Source: Micromonospora_I sp040659735
Lineage (GTDB): Bacteria > Actinomycetota > Actinomycetes > Mycobacteriales > Micromonosporaceae
Assembly: GCF_040659735.1 (NCBI RefSeq)
Contig: NZ_JBFANZ010000008.1
Span: 62,001 to 126,000 of the forward strand
Reading direction: 5' to 3'
Length of the DNA stretch: 64,000 nt
The position numbers and the translations under genes were made by a program. Below, in pieces: positions 36,871 to 46,951 of the stretch (the first letter of the stretch is position 1; every line of letters begins with the position of its first letter). A model generated the notes under the pieces. That model was not told where the DNA came from and ran no database searches. It saw nothing but the letters and a program-made list of their open reading frames with translations.

Positions 36871-37905
36871 TCAGGGGCGGCGGGCGACGATCAGGTCCCG
36901 GACGATCGCCTGATCCACCCGGTGCCGGAAGTCCGCGTACCCCTCGCCCTCCACCACCTCCAGCCCCGCGTCCGCGAGTATCCCGACCAACTCCGGCCGC
37001 CGGCCGACCATGGTGTTCCAGGAGATGCCGAGGGCGCCGCCGGGCCGGATCAGCTCGGCCCAGACCGGGACCGCCTCGGCGAGCAACGCCGTCGGGGTAC
37101 GGGACAACTGCCCCTGCTGGCCCCGGCTGGCGTGCTGCACCCCGTACGGCGCGTCGGTCACCACGACGTCGAAGCTGCCCGGCTTGAAGAACTCCAGGCT
37201 GCGCCGGGTGTCGGCGTGGATCACCGAGATGTCGATGACCTCCCCGGCCTGGTACTCCTCCTTCGTCGCGCCGAGCACCACGTGCAACCGGCGACCCACC
37301 TGCGACTTGTTCCGTCGGATCGCCGCGACCTCGGCCTTGTGCTTGAGCCGCTTGTTCTTCAGCCAGGTACGGATGAACGTCGAGTAGATGTCGAAGTCCT
37401 TGCCGTCGCTGTCCAGGCCGGCCGCGTCATAGCCGTACATCATGGCCTGGTTCAGCGTGGTGCCGCGCCCGCAGAGCGGGTCGATGACGCGCAGCCGCCG
37501 CTCGGTCATCTCCCGTCCGACGTCCGTCGCGAGCACGGTGGCGTTCAGCAGCAGCTTGGTGAACTGTTCGTTGGTCTTGCCGACGTACTTCTGGATGGTG
37601 AGCAGGTCGCTGTCGAACCGGTCCATCGGGCGCAGGATCAGCGGGCGCAGCAGCTCGCCCTCCCGCGCGTAGAGGGCGTAGAGGGAGGAGAGGTTCGAGA
37701 GCAGCGCGATGTCGCGCTCGTCGAGCCGGTCGGCCCGGAACGTCACGTACGGCACCCCGCCGAGCGTCTCCTCGGCGATGTCGCCGATCCGGCCGTCCAG
37801 CCCCTGCCGGTTGAAGACGGTGAGTTCGCTCATGGTCAGCCGCACCGACGTCTCGGCGTAGACCCGGTTGGCGGACGGAAGAATGAGCAGGGCGTAATCG
37901 GTCAC
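36871..37905 (-). CDS. TRM11-type SAM-dependent methyltransferase
   Basis: 344-residue RNA/DNA-methylase-like protein. The SAM motif I variant is VIDPLCGRGTTLNQAMMYGY (about residues 140-159). The catalytic motif is VVTDAPYGVQHASRG (about 250), a D-x-P-Y type that methylates exocyclic amines. Trm11 relatives make N2-methylguanosine in tRNA, but the N-terminal THUMP domain of true Trm11 is not obvious here, so the substrate is open. The start is the GTG at 37905. Confidence 0.82.
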   Translation of the reverse strand: MTDYALLILPSANRVYAETSVRLTMSELTVFNRQGLDGRIGDIAEETLGGVPYVTFRADRLDERDIALLSNLSSLYALYAREGELLRPLILRPMDRFDSDLLTIQKYVGKTNEQFTKLLLNATVLATDVGREMTERRLRVIDPLCGRGTTLNQAMMYGYDAAGLDSDGKDFDIYSTFIRTWLKNKRLKHKAEVAAIRRNKSQVGRRLHVVLGATKEEYQAGEVIDISVIHADTRRSLEFFKPGSFDVVVTDAPYGVQHASRGQQGQLSRTPTALLAEAVPVWAELIRPGGALGISWNTMVGRRPELVGILADAGLEVVEGEGYADFRHRVDQAIVRDLIVARRP

Positions 37906-37976
37906 GGCACCTGATCTTACGGATCATGCGTGCGACGCCGCCGGGCATCCGGAGCGGGCTGGGTAGGCTCTGGCCG

Positions 37977-38240
37977 ATGAGCGCGGAGGAGGGGCGGCGC
38001 CGGCCGCTGGCGGCACGGCCGTTGAGCGAGCCGCATCCCGCCCGACTCGCCCCCGACCATCCGCGCCGGGCGGAGATCCTCGCCGCGCACGAGCGTGCGC
38101 TCGCCGCCGGGCAGAGCGGTTATCCGGACCCGCGGACCGGCCTCTTCGTCCTCACCGCCGCCTTCCTGGCCCGGCGCGGCACCTGCTGCGGCCGCGGCTG
38201 CCGGCACTGCCCGTACGTCGACGATCCATGGCCGGCGTGA
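37977..38240 (+). CDS. DUF5522 domain-containing protein
   Basis: 87-residue protein with a C-terminal cysteine motif CCGRGCRHCPY characteristic of DUF5522, plus the upstream segment HERALAAGQSGYPDPRTGLF. Four closely spaced Cys and one His suggest metal binding; function unknown. The ATG at 37977 is preferred over the longer frame from 37926. Its last 13 bases overlap the start of lhgO, so the two are probably translated together. Confidence 0.82.
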   Translation: MSAEEGRRRPLAARPLSEPHPARLAPDHPRRAEILAAHERALAAGQSGYPDPRTGLFVLTAAFLARRGTCCGRGCRHCPYVDDPWPA

Positions 38241-39421
38241 CCCGGTACGTCGTGGTCGGCGCCGGCATCGTGGGGCTGTCGACCGCGCGGCGGATCCTGT
38301 CGGAGCAGCCGGACGCCCAGGTCACGGTGCTGGAGAAGGAGTCCGCTCCGGCGCGGCACCAGACCGGGCACAACTCCGGCGTGATCCACGCCGGCGTCTA
38401 CTACCGCCCCGGCAGCCTGAAGGCACGGCTGTGCCGCGCCGGCCGCAGCTCGATGGTGCGGTTCTGCGCCGAGAACGGGATCCCCGTGCAGGTGACCGGG
38501 AAGCTCATCGTCGCCACTGACGACGCCGAACTGCCCCGGTTGCGGGCCCTGCATGAGCGGGCGGTCGCCAACGGCCTGCGGGTGCGCATGATCACGCCGG
38601 CGGAGGCGCGCGAGCACGAGCCGCACGTGCGGTGCCGGGCCGCGCTGCACGTCGCGTCGACCGGCATCACCGACTTCGGTGAGGTCTGCCGCACGCTGGC
38701 CGCGCTCATCGGCCGGGCCGGCGGAGAGCTGCGGTTCGGCGCGCGGGTCACCGGCATCGCGGTGCGCGGCGGGGAGCAGGTGGTCCGCACCACCACCGGC
38801 GAGCTGCACGCCGATGTGCTGGTCAACTGCGCCGGACTGCACGCCGACCGGGTGGCGCGGCTGGCCGGCGTGACCCCGCCAGCGCGGATCATCCCGTTCC
38901 GCGGGGAGTACTACGAGCTCCGCCCGCAGCGGCGGGAGCTGGTCCGGGGGCTGATCTATCCGGTGCCCGATCCGCGCTTTCCGTTCCTCGGCGTGCACCT
39001 GACCCGGATGGTCGACGGCAGCGTGCACGCCGGGCCCAACGCCGTGCTCGCGCTCGCCCGCGAGGGCTATTCGTGGGGGCGGATCGACCTGCGCGACGTC
39101 GCGGACCTCGCCGCGTATCCGGGGTTGTGGCGGCTGGCGCGTCGGCATCTGGGGTACGGGCTGACCGAGGTGCGCCGTTCGCTCTCGCTGCGCCGCTTCG
39201 CGCAGAGTCTCGCCCGACTCGTGCCCGCGATCACCGAGGCGGATCTGATCCGGGCCGGAGCAGGCGTCCGCGCCCAGGCGATCGCCCCCGACGGGGCGCT
39301 CGTCGACGACTTCCTGATCGTCAACCGGGCGCGGCAGGTGCACGTGCTGAATGCGCCGTCACCAGCTGCCACCAGCGCATTCGAGATCGCGAAGCACATT
39401 GTGGCCCGATTGCCCCGATAG
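38228..39421 (+). CDS. lhgO: L-2-hydroxyglutarate oxidase
   Basis: FAD-dependent oxidase/dehydrogenase converting L-2-hydroxyglutarate to 2-oxoglutarate. The 397-residue chain has the dinucleotide-binding N-terminus YVVVGAGIVGLSTARRIL. It also has the family-specific HQTGHNSGVIHAGVYYRPGS, IPFRGEYYEL, and the C-terminal FAD loop NAPSPAATSAFEIAKHI. The ATG at 38228 overlaps the DUF5522 stop. A hairpin follows the stop codon. Confidence 0.92.
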   Translation: MAGVTRYVVVGAGIVGLSTARRILSEQPDAQVTVLEKESAPARHQTGHNSGVIHAGVYYRPGSLKARLCRAGRSSMVRFCAENGIPVQVTGKLIVATDDAELPRLRALHERAVANGLRVRMITPAEAREHEPHVRCRAALHVASTGITDFGEVCRTLAALIGRAGGELRFGARVTGIAVRGGEQVVRTTTGELHADVLVNCAGLHADRVARLAGVTPPARIIPFRGEYYELRPQRRELVRGLIYPVPDPRFPFLGVHLTRMVDGSVHAGPNAVLALAREGYSWGRIDLRDVADLAAYPGLWRLARRHLGYGLTEVRRSLSLRRFAQSLARLVPAITEADLIRAGAGVRAQAIAPDGALVDDFLIVNRARQVHVLNAPSPAATSAFEIAKHIVARLPR

Positions 39422-39426
39422 CCGTG

Positions 39427-39466
39427 CTCTCCGCGTCAACGGCGGGGTTTCGCTGCCCGCGGAGAG
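39427..39466 (+). terminator. Hairpin after lhgO
   Basis: ctctccgcg (39427-39435) and cgcggagag (39458-39466) form a 9-bp stem around a 22-base loop with weak inner pairing. It starts 6 bp past the lhgO stop. Confidence 0.55.
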
Positions 39467-39529
39467 GCCGTACGGTGTCCGACGAACTATCCGCCGCTTT
39501 CGACTTCCGGCCGTATCGGGGAGGACACT

Positions 39530-40075
39530 GTGCGCACCCGGCTGTGGGCGATCGGCGTCGGATCGCTGCTGCTCACCGGCTGTGGCGCCGAGGCGGAGGC
39601 GAAGCCGCACCGCCCTGCCCCGATCGTCGACGACGTGCCGGCGTCGGCCGCCGGCGGGGCGTGCTACCTGCTCGACTTCGGGATGATCGAGCAGACGACG
39701 GGCAGCCGGTTCGAGGTCTCCGTGGCCACCCAGCAGGAGCAGACCTTCACCTGCCTGGCGCGGGGCAAGACCGAGGCCCGTCCCGACCTCGTCCTCTCCG
39801 TCACGGCCACCTCGGCCGACGCGGCGATCTTCAAGGACGAGGTGGTCCCGCGCGGTGCGCAGCAGGTGAAGGGGCTCGGAAAAGCCGCCTACCGGGTGGT
39901 CGTGCCCGCGGTCAAGGGCCAGGGGCCGGGCGTCGAGGTGGGCTGGCTGACCGGTGACGACCGTCTGATGAGCCTGCGCTACACCCTCGCGCAGGGACAG
40001 GACCAGACGTCGGCCGCGGAGCTCACCCCGAAGCTGGTCACGCTGGCGGAGCAGATCGACTACGCCGGCATGTGA
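39530..40075 (+). CDS. Putative lipoprotein, 181 aa (DUF3558-like)
   Basis: Exported lipoprotein: signal peptide VRTRLWAIGVGSLLLTGCGA with lipobox LLTGC (Cys about residue 18). A single domain of about 140 residues follows, with ACYLLDFGMIEQTTGSRFEV, TFTCLARGKTEARPDLVLSV and QVKGLGKAAYRVVVP. The arrangement of two Cys and the G-L-G-K-A-A-Y motif resembles actinobacterial DUF3558 lipoproteins, but the assignment is tentative. The GTG at 39530 follows ggggagg. It is convergent with ideR. Confidence 0.75.
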   Translation: MRTRLWAIGVGSLLLTGCGAEAEAKPHRPAPIVDDVPASAAGGACYLLDFGMIEQTTGSRFEVSVATQQEQTFTCLARGKTEARPDLVLSVTATSADAAIFKDEVVPRGAQQVKGLGKAAYRVVVPAVKGQGPGVEVGWLTGDDRLMSLRYTLAQGQDQTSAAELTPKLVTLAEQIDYAGM

Positions 40076-40093
40076 CCGGGCTCAACGCCCGGT
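40075..40093 (+). terminator. Hairpin after the DUF3558-like lipoprotein gene
   Basis: accgggc and gcccggt form a 7-bp stem with a 5-base loop, beginning at the last base of the stop codon. It lies between this gene and convergent ideR. A short tandem duplication (gtgaggtcccggc) follows at about 40103-40128. Confidence 0.5.
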
Positions 40094-40149
40094 GACACCT
40101 CGTGGTGAGGTCCCGGCGTGAGGTCCCGGCCGTGCGCGGTGCCCGTGTT

Positions 40150-40848
40150 TCAGTGCCCGGCGACGAAGACCCGCGAGGCGACCTCGCGCGGCAGCCGGAT
40201 CTTGTCGCCGGAACGGTCGATCGTCACTCCGTCGCGCTCCTGCGCCACCGTCACCGTGGCCCCCGGGTCGATCCCGGCGGCGTGCAGTTGGCGCAGCACG
40301 TCGGCGTTGGTCTGCACGCTCTCGCAGATCCGGCGCACCACGACCGGCCCGGAAAGGCCGGGGAAGGCCAGATTGCGTTCGCCTTCCATGGCCGCCGCGG
40401 CTCCCTCGGAGGTGGGCAGCTCAGAGGTGCCGAGCGCCTCCAGACCGGGGATCGGGTTGCCGTAGGGGGAGCGGGTGGGGCGGTTGAGCAGCTCGTAGAC
40501 CTTTTTCTCCACGGCGTCGCTCATCACGTGCTCCCACCGGCACGCCTCCTCGTGAGCCTCTTCGTACGGCATCCCGATGACGTTGACCAGCAGCAGCTCG
40601 GCGAGGCGGTGCTTGCGCATGACGGACACGGCGTGCGCGCGGCCGAGGGCGGTGAGTCGGAGGTGACGGTCGTCCTCGACGGTGAGCAGACCATCGCGCT
40701 CCATCCGCCCGACCGTCTGGCTGACCGTCGGCCCGCTCTGGTGCAGCCGCTCCGCGATGCGCGCGCGCAGCGGCGGCACACCTTCCTCTTCGAGCTCGAG
40801 GACGGTGCGCAGGTACATCTCGGTGGTGTCTACAAGGTCATGCTTCAC
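40150..40848 (-). CDS. ideR: Iron-dependent repressor, DtxR/IdeR family
   Basis: Fe(II)-activated repressor of iron-uptake genes. The 232-residue protein is close to IdeR/DtxR throughout: LVDTTEMYLRTVLELEEEGV, the recognition helix QSGPTVSQTVGRMERDGLL, and the metal-site segment EEACRWEHVMS with its Cys, Glu and His. FGNPIPG-like YGNPIPGLEALG leads into a C-terminal SH3-like domain. The GTG start at 40848 begins MKHDLVDTT. sigB, its usual actinobacterial neighbour, lies about 5 kb away. No clear DtxR box was found in its own upstream region. Confidence 0.93.
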   Translation of the reverse strand: MKHDLVDTTEMYLRTVLELEEEGVPPLRARIAERLHQSGPTVSQTVGRMERDGLLTVEDDRHLRLTALGRAHAVSVMRKHRLAELLLVNVIGMPYEEAHEEACRWEHVMSDAVEKKVYELLNRPTRSPYGNPIPGLEALGTSELPTSEGAAAAMEGERNLAFPGLSGPVVVRRICESVQTNADVLRQLHAAGIDPGATVTVAQERDGVTIDRSGDKIRLPREVASRVFVAGH

Positions 40849-40964
40849 GTTGTGCTGGCCTCCCGGTGACCGATCCTACCTTGATGCGAGGAGAGACAGC
40901 CGTCGACGAATCGCCGGAGATCTCCTTTGCGGAGGCGCGCGCAGCATGGTGTTCACTGGACTTC

Positions 40965-41816
40965 GTGCCCGTACCCGATGATCTGATCGTCGATGTCGCC
41001 GCCCTCGCCGCGGAGCTGCGGTCCGCGGCCCCGCCCACCCTGCTCGACGTGCGCTGGCGGCTCGCCGGCCCGCCGGGGCGGGGCGACTACGCCGCGGGGC
41101 ACCTGCCCACCGCGGTCTTCATCGACCTCGACGCCGACTTGTCCGGCCCGCCGGGGCCCGGCGGCCGCCATCCGCTGCCCGACCCGGCGCGACTGCAGGC
41201 GGCGCTCCGCGCGGCCGGGGTGCGGACGGGCCACCCGGTCGTGGTCTACGACGGCGGTGACGGCCTGGCCGCGGCGCGCGTCTGGTGGACGCTGCGCTGG
41301 GCCGGGCACGACGCGGTACGGCTCCTCGACGGCGGCTACCCCGCCTGGGTCGCCGCCGGCGAAGCGGTGACGACCGAGGTGCCCACGCCGCCGACCGGCG
41401 ACATCGCCGTGCGTCCCGGCGGTCTTCCCGTGCTCGACGCCGAGGGCGCGGCCCGGCTCGCCGCCGGCGAGGGGGTGCTGGTCGACGTGCGGGCGGCGCC
41501 CCGCTACCGGGGGGAGACCGAACCCATCGATCCGGTCGCCGGCCACATCCCCGGCGCGGTCAACCTGCCCATCACCGAGCAGATCGACGCCGACGGCCGG
41601 TTCCGCGGCGCGGACCAGCTGCGGTCACGGTTCGCGGAGGTCGGTGTCGACGATCGGGTACGCGTCGGCGCGTACTGCGGTTCCGGTGTCACCGCCGCGC
41701 AGGCGGTCCTGGCGCTGCACCTCGCCGGCCGCCCGGACGCCGCCCTCTATGTCGGCTCCTGGAGCGACTGGATCACCGACCCCGCCCGGCCCGTCGCCAC
41801 CTACCCGCCGCGCTGA
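40965..41816 (+). CDS. Sulfurtransferase with two rhodanese domains
   Basis: 283-residue thiosulfate or 3-mercaptopyruvate sulfurtransferase with tandem rhodanese folds. The N-terminal, inactive domain contains TLLDVRWRL and YAAGHLPTAVFIDLDADL. The C-terminal, catalytic domain contains VDVRAAPRYRG and the active loop AYCGSGVTA (Cys about 239). The CGSGVTA loop is typical of SseA-type enzymes. The frame is open from 40866, but the codons before 40965 are not coding-like, so I prefer the GTG at 40965. It is divergent from ideR and followed by acuC. Confidence 0.88.
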   Translation: MPVPDDLIVDVAALAAELRSAAPPTLLDVRWRLAGPPGRGDYAAGHLPTAVFIDLDADLSGPPGPGGRHPLPDPARLQAALRAAGVRTGHPVVVYDGGDGLAAARVWWTLRWAGHDAVRLLDGGYPAWVAAGEAVTTEVPTPPTGDIAVRPGGLPVLDAEGAARLAAGEGVLVDVRAAPRYRGETEPIDPVAGHIPGAVNLPITEQIDADGRFRGADQLRSRFAEVGVDDRVRVGAYCGSGVTAAQAVLALHLAGRPDAALYVGSWSDWITDPARPVATYPPR

Positions 41817-41881
41817 CCGCGCCGAACCCGCCCGCCGCCACGGTGATCGCCGCCCCCGGGCAACCGTGCGACGATGGCGCC

Positions 41882-43063
41882 ATGTCGGAGGGCACGGTGG
41901 TGGTGTGGGACGAGTCGCTGCTCGGGTACGACATGGGGGAGCACCCCATGGACCCGGTGCGCGTGGAGCTGACCATCGCGCTCGCCCGCGAGCTCGGCGT
42001 CCTCGACCGGCCCGGCGTGCGGGTCGTCGCCCCGACCCCCGCTGACGACGCCGCGCTCACCCGCGTGCACCGCCCGGACTACCTCGACGCGGTGCGGGCC
42101 GCCCCGCACGACCCGTTCTTCTCCGGGTACGGCCTCGGCACCCCGGACAATCCCGTCTTCGAGGGGATGCACGAGGCGAGCGCGCTGATCGCCGGCGCCT
42201 CCCTGGCGGCGGTGGAGGCGGTATGGCGCGGCGAGGCGCGGCGCGCGGTCAGCGTGGCCGGCGGGCTGCATCACGCCATGGCCGGACGGGCCGCCGGCTT
42301 CTGTGTCTACAACGACCCGGCGGTGGCCATCGCCCGCCTGCTCGACCTCGGCGCGGAGCGGGTCGCGTACGTCGACGTCGACGTGCACCACGGCGACGGC
42401 GTGCAGGAGATCTTCTACAACGAGCCCCGGGTGCTCACCGTCAGCCTGCACGAGACCCCGCTGACGCTCTTTCCGGGCACCGGCTTCCCCGAGGAGACCG
42501 GCGGCCCGGGAGCCGAGGGGACCGCGGTCAACCTGCCGCTGCCGCCCGGCACCGGCGACGCCGGTTGGCTGCGGGCCTTCCACGCGGTGGTGCCCGCCCT
42601 GCTGCGCGCGTTCCGGCCGCAGATCCTGATCACCCAGTGCGGTGCCGACAGCCACCGACTCGACCCCCTCGCCGACCTGCGGCTCTCCGTCGACGGTCAG
42701 CGCGCCACCTACCTGGCGCTGCGGTCGCTCGCCGACGAACTCTGCGACGGGCGGTGGGTGTCCACCGGCGGAGGCGGGTACGCGCTGGTGGAGGTGGTGC
42801 CGCGGGCGTGGACGCACCTGCTCGCCGCGGCGACGGGCGACCCGCTCGACCCGGCCACGCTCACCCCGCCCACCTGGCGCAAGCTCGCACAGATCCGTCG
42901 CCCCGGTCATGACGTGCCGCTGCGGATGACCGACGACGTGGACGTCTCGTTTCAACCCTGGCAGCCGGACGGGGCGGCCGACGCGACCGACCGGGCGATC
43001 ATGGCCACCCGCCGCGCCGTCTTCCCGCTGCACGGGCTCGACCCACACGACCCGAGGGACTGA
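41882..43063 (+). CDS. acuC: AcuC-type lysine deacetylase
   Basis: Zn-dependent class I histone-deacetylase-fold enzyme that in bacteria removes acetyl groups from lysines of metabolic enzymes such as acetyl-CoA synthetase. The 393-residue protein has the active-site pair AGGLHHAMAGRAAGFCVYND and the Zn-binding YVDVDVHHGDGVQEIFY. VSLHETPLTLFPGTG, QCGADSHRLDPL and STGGGGYAL follow. All key His/Asp ligands are visible. Six bases after its stop begins a GNAT/acyl-CoA ligase fusion, the probable opposing acetyltransferase. Confidence 0.92.
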   Translation: MSEGTVVVWDESLLGYDMGEHPMDPVRVELTIALARELGVLDRPGVRVVAPTPADDAALTRVHRPDYLDAVRAAPHDPFFSGYGLGTPDNPVFEGMHEASALIAGASLAAVEAVWRGEARRAVSVAGGLHHAMAGRAAGFCVYNDPAVAIARLLDLGAERVAYVDVDVHHGDGVQEIFYNEPRVLTVSLHETPLTLFPGTGFPEETGGPGAEGTAVNLPLPPGTGDAGWLRAFHAVVPALLRAFRPQILITQCGADSHRLDPLADLRLSVDGQRATYLALRSLADELCDGRWVSTGGGGYALVEVVPRAWTHLLAAATGDPLDPATLTPPTWRKLAQIRRPGHDVPLRMTDDVDVSFQPWQPDGAADATDRAIMATRRAVFPLHGLDPHDPRD

Positions 43064-43069
43064 TCACCG

Positions 43070-45634
43070 GTGACCAGACGGGACCGTTCCGCCGACGTCC
43101 TGCTCAGTGACGGCACGACCGTCCACTTGCGGCAGATCCGGCCGGAGGACGCGCAGGGGATCGTGGCGATGCACGCCCGCTTCTCCGAGCGCACCCGCTA
43201 CCTGCGCTACTTCTCGCCGTACCCGCGCATCCCGGAACGCGACCTGCAGCACTTCGTCACCGTGGACCACCACGACCGGGAGGCGTTCGTGGTCCTCGCC
43301 GGCGACCGGATCTGCGCGGTCGGCCGCTTCGACCGGCTCGGGCCGCAGGCGACCGACGCCGAGGCGGCGTTCGTCGTCGAGGACGCGCACCAGGGGCGCG
43401 GCATCGGCTCCGTGCTGCTCGAGCATCTCGCGGCGGCCGCGCGTGACGAGGGGATCGTCCGGTTCGTCGCCGAGGTGCTCCCCGCCAACGCGCCGATGCT
43501 GCGGGTCTTCGCCGACGCCGGCTACCAGATCCGGCGGCAGTACGCCGACGGCGTGGTGCACCTCAGCTTCCCGATCGCGCCGACCGAGCAGTCCCTGGAG
43601 GTGCAGTGGCGGCGGGAACACCGCACCGAGGCCGCCTCGATCGCTCGGCTGCTGTCGCCACGTGGCGTCGCCGTGTACGGAGCGAGCGCGACCGGCCAGG
43701 GAGTCGGCGCGGCGCTCCTCGGGCACCTGCGTGACGGCGGCTTCACCGGCCAGGTCGTCCCGATCCATCCGACCGCGTCGCAGATCGCCGGCCTGCCCGC
43801 CTACCGCCGGGCCGCCGACGCCGCAGTCCCCGTCGACCTGGCGGTCGTCGCCGTCCAGCCGGACGCCGTACCCGGCGTGGTGGCCGACGCGGGCGCGGCC
43901 GGCACGCACGGCGTCGTGGTCGTCTCCGCCGGGTTCGCCGAGACGGGGGAGTCCGGCGCGGCCGCCCAGGAGGAGCTGATCCGGGCGGCGCGCGACGCCG
44001 GCATGCGTGTCGTCGGCCCCAACTGCCTGGGCATCGCCAACACCGACGAGCGGGTACGGCTGAACGCGACGCTCGCCCCGCGCCTGCCGGTCGCCGGCCG
44101 GGTCGGGTTCTTCAGCCAGTCCGGCGCCCTCGGTGTGGCGCTGCTCGCCGAGGCGGACCGGCGCGGGCTGGGCCTGTCGAGCTTCGTCTCGGCGGGTAAC
44201 CGGGCCGACGTCTCCGGCAACGACCTGCTGCAGTACTGGCAGGACGATCCCGGCACGGACGTGATCCTGCTCTATCTGGAGACCTTCGGAAATCCGCGCA
44301 AATTCGCCCGGCTGGCCCGACGGATCGGACGCACCAAGCCCGTCGTCACGGTCGCCTCGCCGGTGCGGGCCGCCGGCGCGTTGCCCGGCGTGCCCGGGGT
44401 GGCCGGCCCGGACGCCGCCGGCGTGACCGCGCTCTTCGCCCGCGCCGGCGTGATCCGGGTCGATACCGTGCCCGAACTCTTCGACGTCGGAGTGCTGCTG
44501 GCCAACCAGCCGTTGCCGGCCGGCGACCGGGTCGGGATCGTCGGCAACTCCTCGGCGCTGGTGCGGCTCGCCAGCACCGCCTGCGAGGCGCAGGGGCTCA
44601 CCGTCGCGGCCGGCTATCCGCGCGACGTGGGGCCGCAGTCCGGCGCGAACGAGTTCGCCGACGCGCTGGCCGAGGCCGCCATCGACGATTCCGTCGACGC
44701 GCTCGTGGTGGTCTTCGCGCCGCCGCTGCCGGGCCAGCACGTCGACGAGGACGCCGATTTCGCCTCCGCGCTGGGCAGTGTGGCGCTCGCCGGGGACAAG
44801 CCGACGGTCGCCACCTTCCTCGCCGGGCGGCTGCCGGCCGGGGTGCCGTCGTATCCGTCGGTGGAGGAAGCGGTCCGGGCGCTGGCTCGGGTGGCGGTGT
44901 ACGCGGAGTGGCTCCGGCGGCCCCCGGGCGTGCTGCCGGAACTCTCCGGTGTGGACCCCGACGTGGTCCGGCTCGCGCCGGTCGACGGGGCGCCCGAGCG
45001 GCTGCTCGAGGCGTACGGCATCGAGGTCGTCCCGGCCGAGGTCGCCGACTCCGCCGAGGCCGCCGTCGCCGCGGCCCGACGGCTCGGCTACCCCGTCGCG
45101 TTGAAGGCGGCCGTGGAGGGGCTCCGGCATCGTCTCGACCTCGGCGCGGTGCGGCTGGATCTGCCGTCCGACGCGGCGGTCGAGCGGGCCTACGGCGAGA
45201 TGGCGGGTGCTTTCGGCGGCGCCGTGCTCGTCCAGCCGATGGTCGAACCGGGCGTCGCGTGTGTCGTGGAGATGGTCGAGGATCCGACGTTCGGCCCGGT
45301 GGTCGGGTTCGGGCTCGGTGGGGTGGCGATGGATCTGCTGGGCGACCGGGCGTGGCGGGCGGCGCCGCTGACCGACAGTGACGCGATGGCGCTGATCGGC
45401 GAGCCGCGGGCGGCGCCGCTGCTGCACGGCTACCGGGGGGCGGGGGCGGTCGACCGGGACGCGCTGGCCGATCTGCTGCTGCGGGTGGGACGGCTGGTCG
45501 ACGAGCATCCGCAGGTGCGGGCGCTGCGGCTCAATCCGGTGCTGGTCCGCTCGACGGGGCTCTCGGTGCTGCACGCAGGCGTCCACGTCGGGGCCGACGT
45601 GCCGCGCCCCGACACGGGTCCCCGCCGGTTGTGA
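43070..45634 (+). CDS. Bifunctional GNAT acetyltransferase / ADP-forming acyl-CoA ligase-like protein (Pat type)
   Basis: 854-residue fusion. Residues about 10-165 form a GNAT domain (VHLRQIRPEDAQGIVAMHAR, acetyl-CoA loop HQGRGIGSVLLEHL). A CoA-binding domain follows (SPRGVAVYGASATGQGVGAA), then succinyl-CoA-ligase flavodoxin-like units (RVGFFSQSGALGVALLAEAD). An ATP-grasp domain completes it (YPVALKAAVEGLRHRLDLGA, VLVQPMVEPGVACVVEMVED). Proteins of this plan include protein acetyltransferases whose ligase part is a regulatory, often inactive, domain. The GTG at 43070 lies 6 bp after acuC, giving writer and eraser in one operon. A strong terminator follows. Confidence 0.9.
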   Translation: MTRRDRSADVLLSDGTTVHLRQIRPEDAQGIVAMHARFSERTRYLRYFSPYPRIPERDLQHFVTVDHHDREAFVVLAGDRICAVGRFDRLGPQATDAEAAFVVEDAHQGRGIGSVLLEHLAAAARDEGIVRFVAEVLPANAPMLRVFADAGYQIRRQYADGVVHLSFPIAPTEQSLEVQWRREHRTEAASIARLLSPRGVAVYGASATGQGVGAALLGHLRDGGFTGQVVPIHPTASQIAGLPAYRRAADAAVPVDLAVVAVQPDAVPGVVADAGAAGTHGVVVVSAGFAETGESGAAAQEELIRAARDAGMRVVGPNCLGIANTDERVRLNATLAPRLPVAGRVGFFSQSGALGVALLAEADRRGLGLSSFVSAGNRADVSGNDLLQYWQDDPGTDVILLYLETFGNPRKFARLARRIGRTKPVVTVASPVRAAGALPGVPGVAGPDAAGVTALFARAGVIRVDTVPELFDVGVLLANQPLPAGDRVGIVGNSSALVRLASTACEAQGLTVAAGYPRDVGPQSGANEFADALAEAAIDDSVDALVVVFAPPLPGQHVDEDADFASALGSVALAGDKPTVATFLAGRLPAGVPSYPSVEEAVRALARVAVYAEWLRRPPGVLPELSGVDPDVVRLAPVDGAPERLLEAYGIEVVPAEVADSAEAAVAAARRLGYPVALKAAVEGLRHRLDLGAVRLDLPSDAAVERAYGEMAGAFGGAVLVQPMVEPGVACVVEMVEDPTFGPVVGFGLGGVAMDLLGDRAWRAAPLTDSDAMALIGEPRAAPLLHGYRGAGAVDRDALADLLLRVGRLVDEHPQVRALRLNPVLVRSTGLSVLHAGVHVGADVPRPDTGPRRL

Positions 45635-45635
45635 C

Positions 45636-45671
45636 GACGAAGGGCCCCTCACCGGAGAGGGGCCCTTCGTC
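45636..45671. terminator. Bidirectional terminator between the Pat-type gene and sigB
   Basis: Perfect 15-bp arms gacgaagggcccctc (45636-45650) and gaggggcccttcgtc (45657-45671) with loop accgga. It begins 2 bp past the plus-strand stop and ends 6 bp from the stop of the convergent sigma-factor gene. Confidence 0.88.
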
Positions 45672-45677
45672 GCGGTG

Positions 45678-46673
<996 letters not shown>

Positions 46674-46951
46674 CTGCGGAACCACCTTCAGTCGCCTCCC
46701 CGCGTCGACAAGTGGCGCGTGCGCCGGCAGCCGAGTGGTGCCGGTGAGAGACAGCTTGGACGGTCGGGCGTGAAGCGGGAGTGAGGAGAACGAACAGATG
46801 GCGTGAATCAGGGAGCTCACAGCGGGGAGGTTTGACCACTTTGGTCGGATGCGTGTTTTAGGTCCCCATGTGGCGCGCGCCACTTCTTTGCCATCGCTGG
46901 TTACCGTGCCCGCCAGCGGCCATCCGAGCCGCCGGAGGAAAGGCGGGGACC
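46674..46951. promoter_or_regulatory. Divergent promoter region between sigB and spo0M
   Basis: 278 bp separate the two starts. gacca/tggtc around 46834-46846 is a short inverted repeat, a possible regulator site. I could not assign -10/-35 elements with confidence. Confidence 0.35.

Noticed and set aside
43064..45652. 862-codon minus-strand frame opposite the GNAT/acyl-CoA ligase gene
   Set aside because: Composition is typical antisense shadow (His/Arg/Gly/Asp-rich), and the plus-strand gene has clear domains throughout.
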